From Terrilactibacillus laevilacticus (GTDB taxonomy: Bacteria; Bacillota; Bacilli; Bacillales; Sporolactobacillaceae), in the NCBI RefSeq assembly GCF_006517395.1, contig NZ_VDCY01000001.1, positions 1-64,000 on the forward strand: DNA of 64,000 nucleotides. The letters run 5' to 3'. Position 1 is the stretch's first letter. Each line of letters begins with the position of its first letter. The notes beneath the pieces were generated by a model that was not told the origin of the DNA, made no database searches, and saw only the letters and a list, made by a program, of their open reading frames with translations. Positions 37,542 through 47,429 of the stretch are shown here, one piece after another. The translations under genes were made by a program, and so were the position numbers.

Positions 37542-37976
37542 TTACGATAAACGAGGATCTTTCAACATCCGTTCCATTTTTTCGTAATGTTGGGTTTCAT
37601 CAGTGATCATATCTTCTAACGTCACAGCAAGTTCAGTCAATCCAAGTTCTCTCGCTTTTTCGATTCGTTTTTCATATCGTTTAATGGTATCAAATTCAGC
37701 TTTACTAGCTTCAGTTAACATATCTTTAACATCGGTCACTTGCTTGACTGGAGCTGGAGTTGTCGTAGGGGTTCCACCATATGTTGATATTTTTTCGGAT
37801 AAATAGAGGGCATGCCCTTGTTCATCAGGAATTTCTTCTTCAAAGAATGGCTTAAAGACCTGATAGTAAACGCCTGTCACTGTTGATGCATAATACGTAT
37901 ATTGGATAACAGCACCATACTCTGCCGCCAAGTCTTCATTTAATCCATCAATAAGTTCTTTCATTTCTGGTTTCAT
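37542..37976 (-). CDS. Ferritin-like four-helix bundle protein
   Basis: A 144-residue protein of the ferritin/bacterioferritin-like superfamily. Carboxylate and histidine metal ligands are spaced as expected: E in AAEYGAVIQYTYY, EEEIPDEQGHAL near residue 48, E in KAEFDTIKRYEKR, and DETQHYEKMERML near 128. It could store or detoxify iron, but no heme-binding Met is obvious and small rubrerythrin-like proteins share the pattern. The start is ATG at 37976, eight bases after AAAGGA; an in-frame ATG at 37985 overlaps that site. Confidence 0.78.
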   Translation of the reverse strand: MKPEMKELIDGLNEDLAAEYGAVIQYTYYASTVTGVYYQVFKPFFEEEIPDEQGHALYLSEKISTYGGTPTTTPAPVKQVTDVKDMLTEASKAEFDTIKRYEKRIEKARELGLTELAVTLEDMITDETQHYEKMERMLKDPRLS

Positions 37977-38110
37977 TTTCGTCATCCTTTCTTTTATCTT
38001 TCATATTAATCTAGATACCCTAACTTAGATAATATAAACGGAAGGAAGGATGCACTTAATAATATTGAATACTAGAAATGAATGATACTCTAATCTTAGG
38101 ATCTGATTAG

Positions 38111-39508
38111 TTAGACTAAAAACATGGCAAATATGGTGGTTACGATTAAGCCAAAAATAACGGGTATGAGGTTACGTCTTGCAAGTTCGAAAGCATCAAC
38201 ATTACAGATCGCAGCTGCAGGAATGAGTGCCCAAGGAATAATGGTTCCTCCACCTACCCATATAGCTGCAATTTGTCCGAGCGCAGTCAATGTTGCAATA
38301 CCTTGCCCTAGAGCGGCAGAAAATAGGTGAGCGATTGATCCAGCTAAGGAAATACCAGAAAAACCTGATCCATCTAAACCAGTAATGACACCAACAACCG
38401 TTAATGTTGCTGTCGCAACTTCATTATTAATAGGAACAACATGTGCTAGGGCATTACCTAGATCATTCACGATCCCTTGTGAGTGTGCTGGCAGGGTTTT
38501 ACCAAAGACATCAATAAAACCAGCATCACCCATGTAAAAGAAAGCAGCAATCGGTATGACAGGACCAAATACTTTAAATCCAAATTGAAAACCTTCAATT
38601 AGATAATCCGTAATCTTTTCTAATCCCTTGTTTTTATATGCCGTTAAAGATATGGCCATAAGGATAAAAATTATAGTTCCACCGATGAGAGCCGTCGCAT
38701 CTCCGCCTTGCAGGTGAAAAATAATCATTCCAACGACATCAAGAATGAGCAAAATGGGAATTAAAATAGCATAGAAAAGTTTTAATCCTTTAGATAACGG
38801 AGTCTTTCTTTTATTTATTTGTTCATCAAAATGCTGTAAATCAGATGATTTAACTGTCAAGACACCTTTTTTCATATCTCGTTTCAGAAAGATAAAAGCG
38901 GTGACTGTTGTGACTAAGCCCATAATAATGACCAGTGGGATGCTTGCTTGAATAACTTGATCTACAGGAATCCCAGCGGCATCCGCCGTAAGTTTTGGTG
39001 CTCCTTGAATAACATAATCACCTGAAAGGGCTATGCCATGACCAAATAAGTTCATCGCTATCGCAGCCCCCAGTGCTGGAAGACCTACTCGAAGGGCAAC
39101 AGGCAAAAGCACGACGCCTAACAAGGCTATGGCTGGAGATGGCCAAAAGAAGAAAGAGACTACCATCATAAGTAAACCAATAATCCAAAATGCAAGGTTC
39201 GGCGTTCTAATAAACTTGGTAAATGGAGAAATCATGACTTCATTGATTCCAGTATGGGTCATAATATGACTCAAAGAAACAATGATAGAAATAACAAGAA
39301 TGGTTCCTAATAATTGCGTTATAGCATAGATGAGACTTGAAAAAACACCGGTTAAGGCGGTTGTCAAAGAGGATGTAGCTATTAAACCAAGTAGAAAAAT
39401 CCCGATAATACAAACAAGTGTTGTGTCGCGTCTTAGAACCATGACGCCAATAATTAAGATGATAAATAGTAAATACACCCAATGAAGTGATGTTAATGCA
39501 ATATACAT
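38111..39508 (-). CDS. Multi-pass ion/organic-anion permease, family uncertain
   Basis: A 465-residue protein with about 12-13 hydrophobic segments. The loop-rich centre FFFWPSPAIALLGVVLLPVA and FGHGIALSGDYVIQGAPKLTA, and the repeated polar-glycine stretch VITGLDGSGFSGISLAGSIAH near residue 370, suggest the ion transporter superfamily (GntP/CitMHS/NhaC relatives), with an internal two-fold repeat. I cannot assign the substrate; carboxylate or Na+/H+ exchange are possibilities. ATG follows AGGAGAG. It is monocistronic and divergent from the Mn-riboswitch TerC unit. Confidence 0.7.
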   Translation of the reverse strand: MYIALTSLHWVYLLFIILIIGVMVLRRDTTLVCIIGIFLLGLIATSSLTTALTGVFSSLIYAITQLLGTILVISIIVSLSHIMTHTGINEVMISPFTKFIRTPNLAFWIIGLLMMVVSFFFWPSPAIALLGVVLLPVALRVGLPALGAAIAMNLFGHGIALSGDYVIQGAPKLTADAAGIPVDQVIQASIPLVIIMGLVTTVTAFIFLKRDMKKGVLTVKSSDLQHFDEQINKRKTPLSKGLKLFYAILIPILLILDVVGMIIFHLQGGDATALIGGTIIFILMAISLTAYKNKGLEKITDYLIEGFQFGFKVFGPVIPIAAFFYMGDAGFIDVFGKTLPAHSQGIVNDLGNALAHVVPINNEVATATLTVVGVITGLDGSGFSGISLAGSIAHLFSAALGQGIATLTALGQIAAIWVGGGTIIPWALIPAAAICNVDAFELARRNLIPVIFGLIVTTIFAMFLV

Positions 39509-39769
39509 AGAAGATCTCTCCTATTAGTCATTTGCCTATAAAATATGCAAAAGTCCTGTTTAGCGTGAATGACCCCCATCTAAAAGTTGATTACAAGAAA
39601 AAATAATCGACAAAACGTTATTTAATTTGTTTAGACCCAAGAAAAATGCGTTGAAAAATTATGACAATTTTCAATTGATTTAGCAGTGAATAATTCCATA
39701 AATTTTCAATATAACTCACAATTACCTACTTTCTACTTCAAATTAATTAAAAAATAATCTTAAATCTTA

Positions 39770-39798
39770 TTGACAATTTTGAAACATTCACATATGAT
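39770..39798 (+). promoter_or_regulatory. Sigma-A promoter of the Mn-riboswitch terC unit
   Basis: TTGACA (39770-39775) and TATGAT (39793-39798) are 17 bases apart, with a start expected near 39805 just before the aptamer. Confidence 0.8.
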
Positions 39799-39816
39799 TA
39801 AAGTAATAAAATAGTC

Positions 39817-39911
39817 CTTAAAGGGGAGTAGCTGTACAGCAAAGTGTCGTCATTACGGGATTCGTCCCCGGCCTTTGTTGGCAACGTTCCGTTGTTAGCA
39901 AGACCTTTACC
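39817..39911 (+). promoter_or_regulatory. yybP-ykoY (manganese) riboswitch aptamer
   Basis: The conserved 5' element TTAAAGGGGAGTAGC, the GTCGTCATTACGGGATTCG three-way region, CCCCGGCC and the closing TTAGCAAGACCTTTACC match the yybP-ykoY class, which senses Mn2+. AAAGG pairs with CCTTT to close P1. The 3' arm of P1 also forms the downstream terminator, so Mn2+ binding should turn expression on. Confidence 0.92.
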
Positions 39912-39948
39912 TCTCACGTCTATGAAGGTAAAGGTATACTCTTTTTTT
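39903..39948 (+). terminator. Regulated terminator of the Mn riboswitch
   Basis: ACCTTTACCT (39903-39912) and AGGTAAAGGT (39926-39935), then ATACTC and seven T's. The 5' arm competes with the aptamer P1 helix. Confidence 0.85.
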
Positions 39949-39987
39949 AACAGCCTTTTCCATCAAGAGTGGGAGGGGCTGTTTTTT
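39949..39987 (+). terminator. Second, tandem terminator before terC
   Basis: AACAGCC (39949-39955) pairs with GGCTGTT (39977-39983), followed by a run of T's. Its spacing directly after the first terminator is unusual. Confidence 0.6.
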
Positions 39988-40016
39988 AATTTAAAATTAA
40001 AAAGGAGAGAGGAACG

Positions 40017-40700
40017 TTGGACATTTTATCCTTAACATTTTTAACGTCACTTCTACTAATTATTGGGATTGATTTGATCTTGGCTGGGGATAATGCGATT
40101 GTCATTGCATTAGCAGCTCGAAAACTTCCTAAAAATCAACAAAAAAAGGCTATTATTTACGGTACCGTTGGAGCGGTTTTGATACGTGCCATTGCAACAC
40201 TTGTTGTCGTTTGGTTGTTGAAAGTACCAGGTCTACATCTCATAGGTGGTATTTTACTTGTTTGGATCGCTTATAAATTGCTTGTAGACCACAGTGACCA
40301 TAAAGAAATAAAAGAGGCTAACACTTTGATGGGAGCCATTCGAACGATCATTATTGCAGATGCGCTAATGGGTTTAGATAATGTTCTTGCTGTGGCTGGC
40401 GCTTCGCATGGGAGCTATCTACTTATTATGTTGGGATTATTGGTAAGCATTCCACTCATCATGTGGGGAAGTACGTTATTCTTAAAATTGGTTGATAGGT
40501 ATACTTGGATTACGTATGTCGGATCAGCCGTTTTAGCTTTAACAGCAGGAAAAATGATCATGACTGAGCCTGTCTTAGTTAATGTGTTTGAGGATCTTCA
40601 GATCATTAAATGGATTTTAATTGGTCTACTCATCGTTGGGGTTATATTAACTGGATTACGTAAAAATTCAACGAGACAATTGAACCATGCTGGTAAGTAA
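40017..40700 (+). CDS. TerC-family manganese exporter (YkoY-like)
   Basis: A 227-residue TerC-family membrane protein with seven hydrophobic segments. Conserved acidic motifs that bind the metal are LILAGDNAIVIALAAR near residue 20 and DALMGLDNVLAVAGASHG near 115. Members controlled by yybP-ykoY riboswitches export Mn2+ and help metalate secreted proteins. The start is TTG at 40017, eight bases after GGAGAGAGG. The Mn riboswitch and strong promoter precede it; a terminator follows. It most resembles YkoY, but YceF cannot be excluded. Confidence 0.9.
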   Translation: MDILSLTFLTSLLLIIGIDLILAGDNAIVIALAARKLPKNQQKKAIIYGTVGAVLIRAIATLVVVWLLKVPGLHLIGGILLVWIAYKLLVDHSDHKEIKEANTLMGAIRTIIIADALMGLDNVLAVAGASHGSYLLIMLGLLVSIPLIMWGSTLFLKLVDRYTWITYVGSAVLALTAGKMIMTEPVLVNVFEDLQIIKWILIGLLIVGVILTGLRKNSTRQLNHAGK

Positions 40701-40800
40701 ATTGAGTTTCCTTAAATTTAGAGAATAAGAATAAGGAACATGACAAACAAAAATTTACCTCAACCGGGTAATAAAATATATTTTTTTAATAAAAACATCT

Positions 40801-40837
40801 ATATCCCTTCATTTCGTTTGAAGGGATATTTCTATTT
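40801..40837 (+). terminator. Intrinsic terminator of terC
   Basis: ATATCCCTTCA pairs perfectly with TGAAGGGATAT around a 7-base loop, followed by TTCTATTTT. It lies 100 bases after the terC stop; nothing else was seen in 40701-40990. Confidence 0.85.
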
Positions 40838-40990
40838 TAAGCAACATTACACTAATTGTCATATCATTACAGAAATGACTAAGTTGATAAAAAACTCAAT
40901 TTTATTCTTTCAGTTTGAAGGCGGATAAAACATCTTATAATCGAATTATTATTAGTTTGGTACAATTTGATGCTTTTTGTCGATTTATTC

Positions 40991-41019
40991 TTGAATTAGA
41001 TTCTGAAAAAATGTATAAT
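40991..41019 (+). promoter_or_regulatory. Sigma-A promoter of the amino-acid permease
   Basis: TTGAAT (40991-40996) and a perfect TATAAT (41014-41019) are 17 bases apart; another TATAAT overlaps 41031-41036. Confidence 0.7.
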
Positions 41020-41070
41020 TGTTTATGTTGTATAATATTAAAAATATTTAATCACCTGGGGGATTGGATC

Positions 41071-42471
41071 ATGAGTGGTATTTTTAAGACAAAACCGATC
41101 AAAACACTGATTGCAGAAACCGAAGGGAAGCAAGGTCTAAAAAAGGCTTTAGGCGCATTTGACCTTACATTACTCGGTATTGGTGCAGTTATTGGAACAG
41201 GTATATTCGTACTTACCGGTGTAGCAGCAGCTAAATTTTCAGGACCTGCACTAATTTTATCCTTTATTCTTTCTGGTTTGGCCTGTATCTTTGCTGCTTT
41301 ATGTTATGCAGAATTTGCCGCATTGGTTCCGGTAGCTGGGAGTGCTTATACTTATGGTTATGCATCGCTTGGCGAATTTTGGGCTTGGATCATTGGATGG
41401 GATCTCGTCTTAGAATATGCTGTTGCGATATCAGCCGTTGCCATTGGTTGGTCAGGCTACGCAGTCAGTTTATTAGATAGTATGGGAATAACCTTACCCA
41501 AGTCTTTAACCGTTGCACCTAGTGACGGTGGATTCATTAATTTGCCTGCCATCATTATCATTGGCTTAATTACATGGCTTTTACTAACTGGGGTTAAAGA
41601 AACTTCTCGATTAAATGGAATTATCGTTGTTATTAAAGTAGCGGTTATTCTGTTATTTATTGTGTTAGCAGTGTGGCATGTTAAACCGGTCAATTGGCAT
41701 CCATTTATGCCATTTGGATTTAGCGGTGTGGCTGCAGGTGCTGCAACGATCTTCTTTGCTTATTTAGGGTTTGATGCTGTTTCCACAGCCGCTGAAGAAG
41801 TTAAAAATCCTCAAAAGGATTTACCAAAAGGGATTATTTATTCACTTTTAATTTGTACTGTGCTGTATATTGTCGTTTCTGGTATCTTAACCGGAGTGGT
41901 CAAATACACGGCTTATGCTCATACATCTGCACCAGTTGCTTATGCTCTTCAACAAATCGGAATCAATTGGGGTTCAGCTATTATTGCAGTGGGTGCTATT
42001 TGTGGGATTACATCTGTATTGCTCGTCATGATGTTCGGACAAACAAGAATCTTTTTTGCGATGTCACGTGACGGTTTACTTCCTAAATTCTTTGGTAAAG
42101 TGAGTGAACAACGAAAGGTACCTGTATCTTCAACATTACTTGTAGGTATTGTTACAGCTATTTGTGCTGGTTTCACGCCAATTTCTGTCGTGGCGGAACT
42201 TGCTAATATTGGTACATTATCTGCGTTTATCATTGTTGCAGTAGGTGTTATGGTCTTGAGACATAAACGTCCAGAAATCCATCGACCATTTAAAACACCA
42301 TTTGTACCAGTTATTCCGATTCTTGCTATTATTTCATGTGGCTACTTATTAATTTCTTTAAATCCAATCACAATAATTCGTTTTGTTGTTTGGCTTGCTA
42401 TTGGACTCGTCATCTATTTCCTATATGGAAGAAAAAACAGTACGTTAAACGATCAAGCGAAATCTGCTTAA
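41071..42471 (+). CDS. APC-superfamily amino-acid permease (cationic amino acid transporter type)
   Basis: A 466-residue transporter with 12 membrane segments of the APC superfamily, CAT subgroup, as in YfnA/YhdG of B. subtilis. The family start KALGAFDLTLLGIGAVIGTG (helix 1 substrate loop), the FSGPALILSFILSGLACIFA helix and the FFAYLGFDAVSTAAEEVKNP stretch (residues 230-250) are diagnostic; FGQTRIFFAMSRDGLLP follows. Import of neutral or basic amino acids is expected; the substrate is unknown. The start is ATG at 41071 after GGGGGAT; upstream in-frame codons have no ribosome binding site and lie upstream of the -10 box. Its 3' side has a short family B repeat and a strong terminator. Confidence 0.9.
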   Translation: MSGIFKTKPIKTLIAETEGKQGLKKALGAFDLTLLGIGAVIGTGIFVLTGVAAAKFSGPALILSFILSGLACIFAALCYAEFAALVPVAGSAYTYGYASLGEFWAWIIGWDLVLEYAVAISAVAIGWSGYAVSLLDSMGITLPKSLTVAPSDGGFINLPAIIIIGLITWLLLTGVKETSRLNGIIVVIKVAVILLFIVLAVWHVKPVNWHPFMPFGFSGVAAGAATIFFAYLGFDAVSTAAEEVKNPQKDLPKGIIYSLLICTVLYIVVSGILTGVVKYTAYAHTSAPVAYALQQIGINWGSAIIAVGAICGITSVLLVMMFGQTRIFFAMSRDGLLPKFFGKVSEQRKVPVSSTLLVGIVTAICAGFTPISVVAELANIGTLSAFIIVAVGVMVLRHKRPEIHRPFKTPFVPVIPILAIISCGYLLISLNPITIIRFVVWLAIGLVIYFLYGRKNSTLNDQAKSA

Positions 42472-42486
42472 TTTTAATTAAATCGC

Positions 42487-42540
42487 AAAGTGAAACTTCC
42501 ATAAGCGGGGGTCTTACCGCCCGTTAAGTGGGGATAAAAT
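42487..42540 (+). repeat. Repeat family B, shortest complete-ended copy
   Basis: AAAGTGAAACTTCCATAAGC is joined directly to CTTACCGCCCGTTAAGTGGG and GATAAAA: head plus tail, no middle. Confidence 0.85.
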
Positions 42541-42542
42541 TT

Positions 42543-42583
42543 AAAACCTTATTTTGAGTGATATCACTCGAAATAAGGTTTTT
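42543..42583 (+). terminator. Intrinsic terminator of the amino-acid permease
   Basis: AAACCTTATTT and AAATAAGGTTT, with an inner GAGTGA/TCACTC stem, then seven T's. Very strong. Confidence 0.93.
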
Positions 42584-42631
42584 TTACGAATAGTAACTTA
42601 TGAACATTGAGATGATAAATTTTTGCTAAGA

Positions 42632-42664
42632 AAAAGAGGATAGGCTAATTATCCATCCTCTTTT
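42632..42664 (-). terminator. Terminator downstream of tRNA-Gln
   Basis: AAAGAGGAT pairs with ATCCTCTTT across an internal loop. It lies 120 bases past the tRNA in its direction of transcription; the tract on the minus strand is T-rich. The sequence between it and the tRNA holds nothing recognised. Confidence 0.5.
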
Positions 42665-42786
42665 ACTTGCATTTTAAGATGGCTTTGGCCTCTGTCTGCG
42701 CCTTACAGGCTGGCCAATCGGCAAGTTTTCTTTATCAAAAAAATTTGTTATTTGTATATAATTCTTATGACTTTTGCTATATTTAA

Positions 42787-42858
42787 CTGGGATAGCAGGA
42801 TTCGAACCTACGAATTACGGAGTCAAAGCCCGTTGCCTTACCACTTGGCTATATCCCA
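42787..42858 (-). tRNA. tRNA-Gln (anticodon TTG)
   Basis: Seventy-two bases fold as a full cloverleaf on the minus strand: acceptor TGGGATA/TATCCCA with discriminator G, D arm AGCCAAGTGGTAAGGCA, anticodon arm ACGGG-CTTTGAC-TCCGT giving anticodon TTG, and T arm GTAGG-TTCGAATC-CTGC. The terminal CCA is not encoded. It is a lone tRNA between a permease and pbpF, divergent from pbpF. Confidence 0.97.
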
Positions 42859-43056
42859 TCGACAGTTATTACTATAACCAAATTGACAAGAAGTATACAT
42901 TGAAGAGGATGTTTATCTGTGTAGAAGATTCTTCATTTCTATAACATGTTTTTGCTTCTTTTGTAGAATATTAAATATATATACACTCTAATTGAATGGA
43001 AAGTCATGATCCTCTCCTGCCTCAAAATTGTCAATCGACAGAAAGGAGTGAACCGT

Positions 43057-45210
43057 ATGACAAAGAAACTATTTATAGGTGCCTATATTTTGTTGGGAAT
43101 GATCATTCTTGGGTTATGTGGGTACCTCATTTTAATATTAATTGGCAATCATTATACTAATAAAGATAATCTTGTTTTGGACGCAACAACCAGGATAGAA
43201 GATCAGCAAGGTCATGAGATTTCTAAATTATATTTAGAGAATCGAGAAACGGTATCGATTAATAAAATACCTAAATTTGTTCAGGAAGCTTTCATTGCTA
43301 CAGAGGACTCGCGTTTTTATCAACATTCTGGCATCGATTTTCGTGGAACAGCAAGGGCTTTGACTCGTGATATTTTTACGGGCAGCAAAGCAGAAGGTGG
43401 TAGTACCATTACTCAGCAGCTTAGTAAAAATGTCTTTTTAACGAATCAAAAGTCATGGTTTAGAAAAATTAAGGAAGCGGCCATTGCAACAAATTTAGAG
43501 AGAAAATATAGTAAGAAACAGATTCTTGGAATGTATTTGAATCAAATTTATTTTGGTCACGGCGTTTATGGTATTCAATCTGCATCCAAATTTTTCTTTA
43601 ACAAAGATGTTAGCCAATTAACGGTTGAAGAGGGGGCTATGCTTGCAGCTATACCAAAAGCTCCAACAACCTATTCGCCTATACTGCATCCTCATCAAGC
43701 GTTGAGTAGGCGGAATATTGTCTTGGGATTAATGGAGAATCAGGGATATATTACGGCAGAGGAAGAAGTGCATTTAAAGGGAAAAACCTTAGGTCTCGAT
43801 GTCCATCAGTTAAATAAAGATCCTGAGTATGATACATATGTGGATATGGTATTAGATGAGGCAGCTAGAAAATATCATCTTAGTGCAGATGAAGTTTTGC
43901 GCGGTGGATATAAAATTATTGTCCCAATCAACATTAAAATTCAAGCAGCTTCCTATCAAGAATTTAAGAAAAATCAATATTTTAAAGGTTCAAACACTAA
44001 AGAAAAACCTAATGGTGCTTTTGTTTTAATCGATAATAAAACAGGCGGTGTGGAAGCTGTTCAAGGGGGACGTTCATACGTTAAAAAAAGTTTTAACCGC
44101 GTGAATGTCAAAAGACAGCCAGGATCTGCATTTAAACCATTGGCGGTATACGGGCCTGCTCTAGAAACTAAAAAGTTTCATCCCTACTCCATGTTAGTTG
44201 ATAAACAGATGACCTTTAAAAAGTTTGATAACTATGCACCTGAAAACTATAACCATAAATATCCTGGTGAAATCACGATGTATGATGCGTTAACGGTCTC
44301 TGAAAACGTTCCGGCTGTTTGGTTATTAAATGAAATTGGAATTCCAAAAAGCAAACAATATCTTTCTAAATTAGGTTTTAATATTCCAGACAAAGGTTTA
44401 TCCATGGCACTCGGTGGTCTAAAAGAAGGTGTAACCCCGTTTCAAATGGCGACAGCCTATACTGCGTTTTCGAATGGAGGAAAAGAAGTAGAACCTTATT
44501 TTATCCAAGAAATAGTCGACCATAAGGGGAATTTAGTTGGATCTATGAAACCAAAAACCAGGCAAGTCTTTTCTAAGCAGACGGCTTGGTATATGACAAA
44601 AATGCTTATCTCGGTTGTACAGAATGGCACTGGGAGTGCAGGATCAGTTAATACGGAATTAGCCGGAAAAACAGGTTCTACGGCGTATGAAGGGGTTGAC
44701 AATGGACTGCGAGATGCATGGTTTGTTGGATTTACTCCAAAATCAACGGGAGCGGTCTGGATTGGTTACGATAAAACAACAAAAGAGCAATATGTCACGG
44801 GTGGAAGTGAGGATGCGACGACCTTATTTAAAAATATTATCAATAACGTTCCAAGTGAAACTGGAAATCATTTTGTTAAACCTAAGGGCATCAAAGATTT
44901 GGAACCACCAATCCGTCTAGCGCCAATAAAGAATATCACGGCAAAAGGGACCGTTGGGCACTTTGGTTTACCAGCTGTAAAAATTTCGTGGGACAAAATT
45001 CAAGACAAACGGATCATCTATCGGATTTACAAAGAAAATGAAAATAGGGTAGAATTTGTTGGTGAAGTAAAAGGGAAGAACAGTTTTGTTGTTAATTATG
45101 CGAACCCATTATCCTCAGCCACTTATTTTGTCACACCTTATAACAGTCAAACCTTGAAAAAGGGGGAAACTTCCAAAAAGGTTGAAGTAAATTGGTTTCC
45201 TGGGTTTTAA
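43057..45210 (+). CDS. pbpF: Class A penicillin-binding protein (PBP2c/PbpF-like)
   Basis: A 717-residue bifunctional peptidoglycan synthase: a cytoplasmic start, one membrane helix (residues 6-30), a GT51 transglycosylase with catalytic E83 in IATEDSRFYQH and the GGSTITQQL motif, then a transpeptidase with S357-x-x-K360 (PGSAFKP), S415-E-N and K538-T-G-S. A C-terminal fibronectin-III-like domain follows from about residue 625. It builds the cell wall, probably in sporulation, germination or side-wall growth. The symbol follows its position directly before hemEHY, as in B. subtilis. The start is ATG at 43057, eight bases after AAAGGAG. Confidence 0.92.
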   Translation: MTKKLFIGAYILLGMIILGLCGYLILILIGNHYTNKDNLVLDATTRIEDQQGHEISKLYLENRETVSINKIPKFVQEAFIATEDSRFYQHSGIDFRGTARALTRDIFTGSKAEGGSTITQQLSKNVFLTNQKSWFRKIKEAAIATNLERKYSKKQILGMYLNQIYFGHGVYGIQSASKFFFNKDVSQLTVEEGAMLAAIPKAPTTYSPILHPHQALSRRNIVLGLMENQGYITAEEEVHLKGKTLGLDVHQLNKDPEYDTYVDMVLDEAARKYHLSADEVLRGGYKIIVPINIKIQAASYQEFKKNQYFKGSNTKEKPNGAFVLIDNKTGGVEAVQGGRSYVKKSFNRVNVKRQPGSAFKPLAVYGPALETKKFHPYSMLVDKQMTFKKFDNYAPENYNHKYPGEITMYDALTVSENVPAVWLLNEIGIPKSKQYLSKLGFNIPDKGLSMALGGLKEGVTPFQMATAYTAFSNGGKEVEPYFIQEIVDHKGNLVGSMKPKTRQVFSKQTAWYMTKMLISVVQNGTGSAGSVNTELAGKTGSTAYEGVDNGLRDAWFVGFTPKSTGAVWIGYDKTTKEQYVTGGSEDATTLFKNIINNVPSETGNHFVKPKGIKDLEPPIRLAPIKNITAKGTVGHFGLPAVKISWDKIQDKRIIYRIYKENENRVEFVGEVKGKNSFVVNYANPLSSATYFVTPYNSQTLKKGETSKKVEVNWFPGF

Positions 45211-45434
45211 ATTGTGTCAAAAACGTGAACAATTAAAGGCAAATTGTCGAAACGGGAGCATTTAAGTTTACAGAAGAACGATGAGAATGGGAAGATGAGG
45301 ATAGGTGGTCATAAAGGTGGTTTATTCATTTTTAAAAACTTTTTTTAAAGGCTTTAGTCTGAATAAGTGAAACCTTAGATCCAGTACCTCAATTATTTTA
45401 GGTCTGATAGTGAAGTGGAAAGGATGACATAGAT

Positions 45435-46481
45435 TTGCTTAAAGTGAAAAAAAATGACGTACTACTTAAAGCTTGCCGAAAGGAACCGGTGCCTTATGTT
45501 CCTGTATGGTATATGAGGCAAGCTGGACGCTATCAACCCGAGTACCGAGCGATTAGGCAAAATTATTCTTTTTTTGACATTAGCCATAATCCGGAGATAT
45601 GTGCTGAGGTAACCCAGTTGCCAGTAAAGCAACTCGGAGTTGATGCTGCTATTTTATTTGCCGATATTATGACGCCATTAAAATCTATTGGAATAAACGT
45701 CAATATTGTAGAAGGCATAGGACCAGTTATTGAAAATCCGATCCGCTCAGAGAAGGATGTTACGAGTATCCGATTGCTTAATCCCGGGAATGATATTCCA
45801 TTTATCCAAGAAACGATAAAAATTCTTAGAGATCAATTAGATGTTCCGCTCATTGGTTTTGGGGGAGCTCCGTTTACGCTTGCAAGTTATCTAATAGAGG
45901 GTGGACCATCCAAAGGGTACCATATAACAAAGGGGTTTATGTATTCAAAGCCACAACTTTGGCAAAACCTCATGGAACGTTTATCTGATCTGACAATTAG
46001 CTATTTGATGGCACAAATTGAAGCAGGTGCAGAGGTTGTCCAAATATTTGATACTTGGGTTGGTGCATTAAATACAGAAGATTATCATGAATATATAGCA
46101 CCATTTATGCATTACATTTTTTCTGAAATTAAAAAGACAGGGGTACCAACGATCTATTTTGCCAGTGGTGCAACGCATCTGTTAAAGGAATGGAATGAGC
46201 TCCCGGTAGATGTGCTGTCCCTTGATTGGCGAACGACGATTGAAGAAGTCCGAAATCGTCATATTAATAAAGCTTTACAAGGGAATTTGGACCCATCGTT
46301 ACTTCTTGCTCCTTTTGATTTAATCGAAAAACGAACGAAATCCATACTAGATCAAGGGATGGACAAACCAGGTTTTATTTTTAATTTAGGACATGGAATA
46401 TTCCCAGATGTAAAGGTAGAAACACTAAAAAACCTAACTCATTATATTCATGAATATTCAAGAAAGGACCTTGTAAAATGA
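45435..46481 (+). CDS. hemE: Uroporphyrinogen decarboxylase HemE
   Basis: A 348-residue cytosolic enzyme that removes four carboxylates from uroporphyrinogen III to give coproporphyrinogen III. The signature [16 protein letters not shown] is at residues 23-38; [13 protein letters not shown] and [17 protein letters not shown] mark the substrate pocket, and FHLGHG-like [10 protein letters not shown] the C-terminal motif. The start is TTG at 45435 after AAAGGATG. It opens the hemE-hemH-hemY operon with a 4-base overlap to hemH. It is 224 bases downstream of pbpF, so it may have its own promoter, though I could not define one. Confidence 0.95.
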   Translation: MLKVKKNDVLLKACRKEPVPYVPVWYMRQAGRYQPEYRAIRQNYSFFDISHNPEICAEVTQLPVKQLGVDAAILFADIMTPLKSIGINVNIVEGIGPVIENPIRSEKDVTSIRLLNPGNDIPFIQETIKILRDQLDVPLIGFGGAPFTLASYLIEGGPSKGYHITKGFMYSKPQLWQNLMERLSDLTISYLMAQIEAGAEVVQIFDTWVGALNTEDYHEYIAPFMHYIFSEIKKTGVPTIYFASGATHLLKEWNELPVDVLSLDWRTTIEEVRNRHINKALQGNLDPSLLLAPFDLIEKRTKSILDQGMDKPGFIFNLGHGIFPDVKVETLKNLTHYIHEYSRKDLVK

Positions 46482-47416
46482 CTCACCCAAACAAGAAAAA
46501 AATAGGTTTACTGGTGATGGCTTATGGCACGCCATATGAACCTAACGACATTGAACCTTATTACACCCATATTCGACATGGAAGAAAACCAAGTCAAGAA
46601 TTGCTGGATGATTTAAAGAGTCGATATCAAGCGATCGGCGGTGTATCTCCTCTTGGTAAAATAACGACACAGCAAGTAAATAAATTAGAGATGACTTTAA
46701 ATAATAGGCAAGATTCGGTTGAGTTTGTTTCTTATCTAGGTCTTAAACATATTCACCCTTTTATAGAAGATGCCGTTAATAAAATGCACGATGATGGGAT
46801 AAAAGAAGCAGTCAGCCTTGTCCTCGCGCCTCATTATTCCTCATTTAGCGTGAAATCATATAATGAAAGAGCGGGTAATCAAGCCGAGAAACTTGGGGAT
46901 TTGACCATCCATCCAATTGAAAGCTGGTATAAAGAGCCGAAGTTTATTCAATATTGGGTCGATCAAATTAACAAGACAATTGGTACCATACCTAAAGCAG
47001 AACATGATCAGACGGTCGTTATTTTCTCAGCCCATAGCTTACCAGAAAAAATATTAAAAAATAACGATCCTTATCCGGATCAATTAAAAGAAACGGCGGA
47101 GTTAATATCGGAAAAAGCGAATCTCAAGCATACAGCCATTGGTTGGCAAAGTGCTGGGAATACACCAGATCCGTGGATTGGTCCTGATGTTCAAGATTTA
47201 ACGAGAAAACTTTATGACGACCACCACTATCAACACTTTATCTATTGCCCTATTGGATTTATTGCAGAACATCTTGAAGTGTTGTACGACAATGACTATG
47301 AATGTAGGGTGGTTACGGAAGATCTTGGGGTGAGCTATCATCGTCCTGAGATGCCAAATAGTCATCAAGAATTCATTGATGCACTAGCAGATGTTGTATT
47401 AAGAAAGTTAAACTAG
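46478..47416 (+). CDS. hemH: Ferrochelatase HemH (coproporphyrin ferrochelatase)
   Basis: A 312-residue chelatase that inserts Fe2+; in Gram-positive bacteria the substrate is coproporphyrin III. Catalytic H186 in [11 protein letters not shown] and E264 in [12 protein letters not shown] are visible, as is [10 protein letters not shown] at the start. The four-base ATGA overlap with hemE and the eight-base gap to the first possible hemY start indicate one transcript. Actinobacterial- or mitochondrial-type Fe-S ligands are absent, as in Bacillus. Confidence 0.95.
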   Translation: MTHPNKKKIGLLVMAYGTPYEPNDIEPYYTHIRHGRKPSQELLDDLKSRYQAIGGVSPLGKITTQQVNKLEMTLNNRQDSVEFVSYLGLKHIHPFIEDAVNKMHDDGIKEAVSLVLAPHYSSFSVKSYNERAGNQAEKLGDLTIHPIESWYKEPKFIQYWVDQINKTIGTIPKAEHDQTVVIFSAHSLPEKILKNNDPYPDQLKETAELISEKANLKHTAIGWQSAGNTPDPWIGPDVQDLTRKLYDDHHYQHFIYCPIGFIAEHLEVLYDNDYECRVVTEDLGVSYHRPEMPNSHQEFIDALADVVLRKLN

Positions 47417-47429
47417 GGAGACGGTGTCA

